45,623 nt of DNA from contig CANJJS010000035.1 of assembly GCA_947474705.1 (NCBI GenBank), positions 1 through 45,623 on the forward strand, written 5' to 3'. The DNA comes from Acetobacteraceae bacterium (GTDB lineage: Bacteria > Pseudomonadota > Alphaproteobacteria > Acetobacterales > Acetobacteraceae). The notes beneath the pieces were generated by a model. It was not told the origin of the DNA and did no database searches. It worked only from the letters and a program-made list of their open reading frames with translations. Each line of letters starts with the position of its first letter. Within the stretch, counting starts at the first letter, position 1. The position numbers and the translations under genes were made by a program. This document shows, piece by piece, positions 43,598 through 45,623 of this stretch.

Positions 43598-44458
43598 TCA
43601 GCAGGGTTCCGCCTTGAACAGGGTGGATGGCGCGACGAATTCTTCCTGCGCGGCGACCATGCGGATTTCGCGCGATCCCGCGTCCGCCGTGTGCCGCAGC
43701 AATCCATGCACCGAGGACCCCGCCGCTTCCAGTGCCGCCACGGCGCTGCCGGTCCGCAGCCGGTGATACAGAAACAGCGCCGCGATCGCGTCGCCCGCGC
43801 CATTGACCGAGACCGGGAGCCTGGGCGTCCGCAGCAGATGAAACGCCCCGTTCTCCGCCGTCATCATGTCGATATGGTCGCCGGGCGTCGTTTCGGTTTC
43901 CAGGCTGGTCATCAGCACGCAGCGCGGTCCTTCCGTGCGCATGCGGGCAGCCAAGGCGGCGACGGCGGTTTTCGCTGCCTCCAGGGTGGCGCAGCCAAGC
44001 CCCGTCAACCTTTCCACCTCGAACCGATTTGGTGTCAGAACATCCGCCTGGGCCAACGCGCGTTCGCGCATGAAATCCTCAATACCAGGCCTCACATATA
44101 CGCCGGTGTCCGCGTCTCCTATCACGGGATCGCAACAATATAGCGCGGCGGGGTTGGCGGCGCGGGCGCGGGCGACGGCGTGCAGGATCGCCTCGCCGAT
44201 CGCCGCGTCGCCCATATAGCCGGACAGGACCGCGTCGCAGCGGGAAAGGGCGCCGCGCGCCTCGATCCCGTCGACCAGATCGCGCACCGAGTCGCCAGAA
44301 TAGACCTGGCCGGTCCAATGGCCGTAGCCGGTGTGGTTGGAGAACTGGACGGTGTTGATCGACCAGACGTCGCAGCCCAGACGTTGGAGGGGGAAGATGG
44401 CGGCGGCGTTGCCGACGTGGCCGTAGGAAACCCAGGACTGGATGGAGAGGATGTTCAT
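43598..44458 (-). CDS. pdxY: Pyridoxal kinase
   Basis: A 286-residue ribokinase-fold enzyme that phosphorylates pyridoxal in the vitamin B6 salvage pathway. It opens with ILSIQSWVSYGHVGNAAAIFPLQRLG and continues with NTVQFSNHTGYG, YCCDPVIGD, LTPNRFEVERLTG and the ATP-site motif VNGAGDAIAALFL. The length is normal for PdxY. It is divergent from the restriction-modification gene at 44570. Confidence 0.93.
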   Translation of the reverse strand: MNILSIQSWVSYGHVGNAAAIFPLQRLGCDVWSINTVQFSNHTGYGHWTGQVYSGDSVRDLVDGIEARGALSRCDAVLSGYMGDAAIGEAILHAVARARAANPAALYCCDPVIGDADTGVYVRPGIEDFMRERALAQADVLTPNRFEVERLTGLGCATLEAAKTAVAALAARMRTEGPRCVLMTSLETETTPGDHIDMMTAENGAFHLLRTPRLPVSVNGAGDAIAALFLYHRLRTGSAVAALEAAGSSVHGLLRHTADAGSREIRMVAAQEEFVAPSTLFKAEPC

Positions 44459-44569
44459 GCGGCCTCCGGACGGCGGTCATGGGCGTGGGGGACCGGTATA
44501 TCGGTGGATGGGCGCGTTGGGAATCGGGCGGCGTCCGGGTAATGTCGGGCGGCCAGACATGGAGCCGCC

Positions 44570-45490
44570 GTGACCCCCGACGAGTTTGTCCGCAAATGGA
44601 AGTCCGTCGCCCTGACGGAGCGATCCGCCGCGCAGTCGCATTTCATCGACCTGTGCCGGATGTTGGAGGAGCCCGCGCCGACGGATGCCGATCCCACGGG
44701 CGAATTTTACGCCTTCGAGCGTGGCGCGACCAAATCCACCGGCGGCGAGGGATGGGCCGACGTCTGGAAGCGCGGGCATTTCGGCTGGGAGTATAAGGGG
44801 AAGCGCAAGGACCTCGACGCCGCCTTCGCGCAGTTGCAGCAATACGCGCTGGCGCTGGAAAATCCGCCGTTGCTGGTGGTGTGCGACATGGACCGGTTCC
44901 GGATCCGCACCAACTGGACCAACACGGTTTCCGAAATTCACGAATTCGATCTGACCGATCTTCGCGACGCGCGTGTCCGGCAAAAACTGAAATGGGTGTT
45001 TTCGGAACCGGAGAGGCTGCGTCCCGGCAAAACCCGGCAGGGGTTGACCGAGCAGGCGGCGAAGGAATTCGCGCTGTTGGCGCAACGTCTGCGCGATCGC
45101 GGGCACGATCCGGAGGTTGTCGCGCATTTCGTCAACCGGCTCGTGTTCTGCATGTTTGCTCAACACGTCGATCTGCTTCCGGATAAAATGTTCAGCCGTT
45201 TACTCGAGCTTTCGTTCCGGCGGCCCGCCGAATCTCAGGAAATGCTGAGTCAGTTGTTCGCGACGATGAAAACCGGCGGGCGGATTGGCTACGAAAACGT
45301 CGATTGGTTCAATGGCGGATTGTTCAACGACGGGGACGCGCTGCCGTTGGACAAGGACGATGTCGCGATCGCGCGCCGCGCGGCGGCGTTGGATTGGGCG
45401 GAGATCGACCCCTCCATTTTCGGGACGTTGTTCGAACGCGGGCTCGATCCGGCGAAGCGGTCGCAATTGGGGGCGCATTATACCAACTGA
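44570..45490 (+). pseudogene. N-terminal part of an MmeI-like restriction-modification enzyme, interrupted
   Basis: A 306-residue N-terminal fragment. A PD-(D/E)xK nuclease is visible: Asp64 in GWADVWK, then Glu74 and Lys76 in GWEYKGKRKDLDAAFAQL. A helical linker with VNRLVFCMFAQHVDLLP and the connector IFGTLFERGLDPAKRSQLGAHYT follow. In MmeI-like type II enzymes the methyltransferase domain (with its SAM site and NPPY) starts right after LGAHYT. Here the frame ends two codons later at TGA, and IS630 sequence follows. The GTG start at 44570 has GGAG six bases upstream. Insertion at a TA (45479-45480 or 45481-45482) is the simplest explanation. The second half should lie beyond the window. Confidence 0.83.
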
Positions 45491-45491
45491 C

Positions 45492-45623
45492 CTAACCATT
45501 GACCGATGCCCATTCACGCGTCCCAATCGACTGAATACGTTCTGGATCGTCGATCAAAAATTGCCAAGCGGCTCTGCAGGCCTCGACGATCGCATCATAA
45601 GTGTCCCAAACGAGGCCGCATAA
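45492..45623 (-). mobile_element. C-terminal end of an IS630-family transposase (partial)
   Basis: A minus-strand frame enters at the right edge and stops with TAG at 45494-45492, giving 43 residues. They include WDTYDAIVEACRAAWQFLI and DDPERIQSIGTREWASVNG, the standard tail of IS630 transposases (Y-IV-AC--AW--LI--PE-I-SI--R-WA). The element ends only about ten bases further left, at the truncated restriction gene. IS630 elements insert at TA dinucleotides, and two TA pairs lie at that junction (45479-45482). The rest of the element is outside the window. Confidence 0.82.

Overview
This is a GC-rich stretch of alphaproteobacterial chromosome, most likely from the order Rhodospirillales and possibly Acetobacteraceae-like. 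The evidence is gene content: a three-gene proton-pumping transhydrogenase (pntAA-pntAB-pntB), a fused ispDF, the dusB-ntrB-ntrC-ntrY-ntrX block, an AcpXL fatty-acid cluster, and a regulatory phosphotransferase block with a short HprK. Intergenic hairpins of the form ggggctttgcccc also fit. The species assignment is inference. No rRNA, tRNA or CRISPR array was seen.

Layout. Positions 1-138 hold the last codons of an IS1595-type transposase. The pnt genes follow on the plus strand (356-3321). A large minus-strand block runs from 17794 to 3594: cysE; then dusB-ntrB-ntrC-ntrY-ntrX-ispDF (16545-7814); then acpXL-fabZXL-fabF2XL-fabF1XL-fabG (7529-3594). The last set matches, in order and in the ACP sequence, the rhizobial genes that build the very long chain fatty acid of lipid A. 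Between ispDF and acpXL lies an approximately 235-bp nested inverted repeat with a perfect 34-bp stem.

From 17.9 to 24.5 kb are a DUF1127 protein, a GcvA-type LysR regulator, an M19-type dipeptidase-like protein with an extra N-terminal domain, a glutathione S-transferase, a secreted caspase-fold protein that has lost both catalytic residues, and an RTX-like glycine-rich protein preceded by a long AT-rich non-coding stretch with hairpins.

From 24.5 to 28.7 kb a minus-strand operon encodes HprK, RapZ, a mannose-type EIIA, HPr and Enzyme I: a complete phospho-relay with no sugar permease, so probably regulatory. A thiamine-diphosphate enzyme gene sits immediately upstream on the same strand.

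From 30.5 to 44.5 kb the genes are mostly single metabolic, repair or stress functions: BisC-like molybdoenzyme, SRAP protein, aspartate racemase, CBS-domain protein, Hsp70-like ATPase, quinone oxidoreductase, methylguanine methyltransferase, an orphan solute-binding protein, alpha/beta hydrolase, lipoprotein, two tandem VOC proteins, an ArsC/YffB-like protein and PdxY.

The right end (44570-45623) carries the N-terminal nuclease half of an MmeI-like restriction-modification enzyme. It stops exactly where the methyltransferase domain should begin, and the C-terminal end of an IS630-family transposase follows in the opposite direction. The defence gene therefore looks interrupted by an insertion. 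Both window ends lie in insertion sequences.
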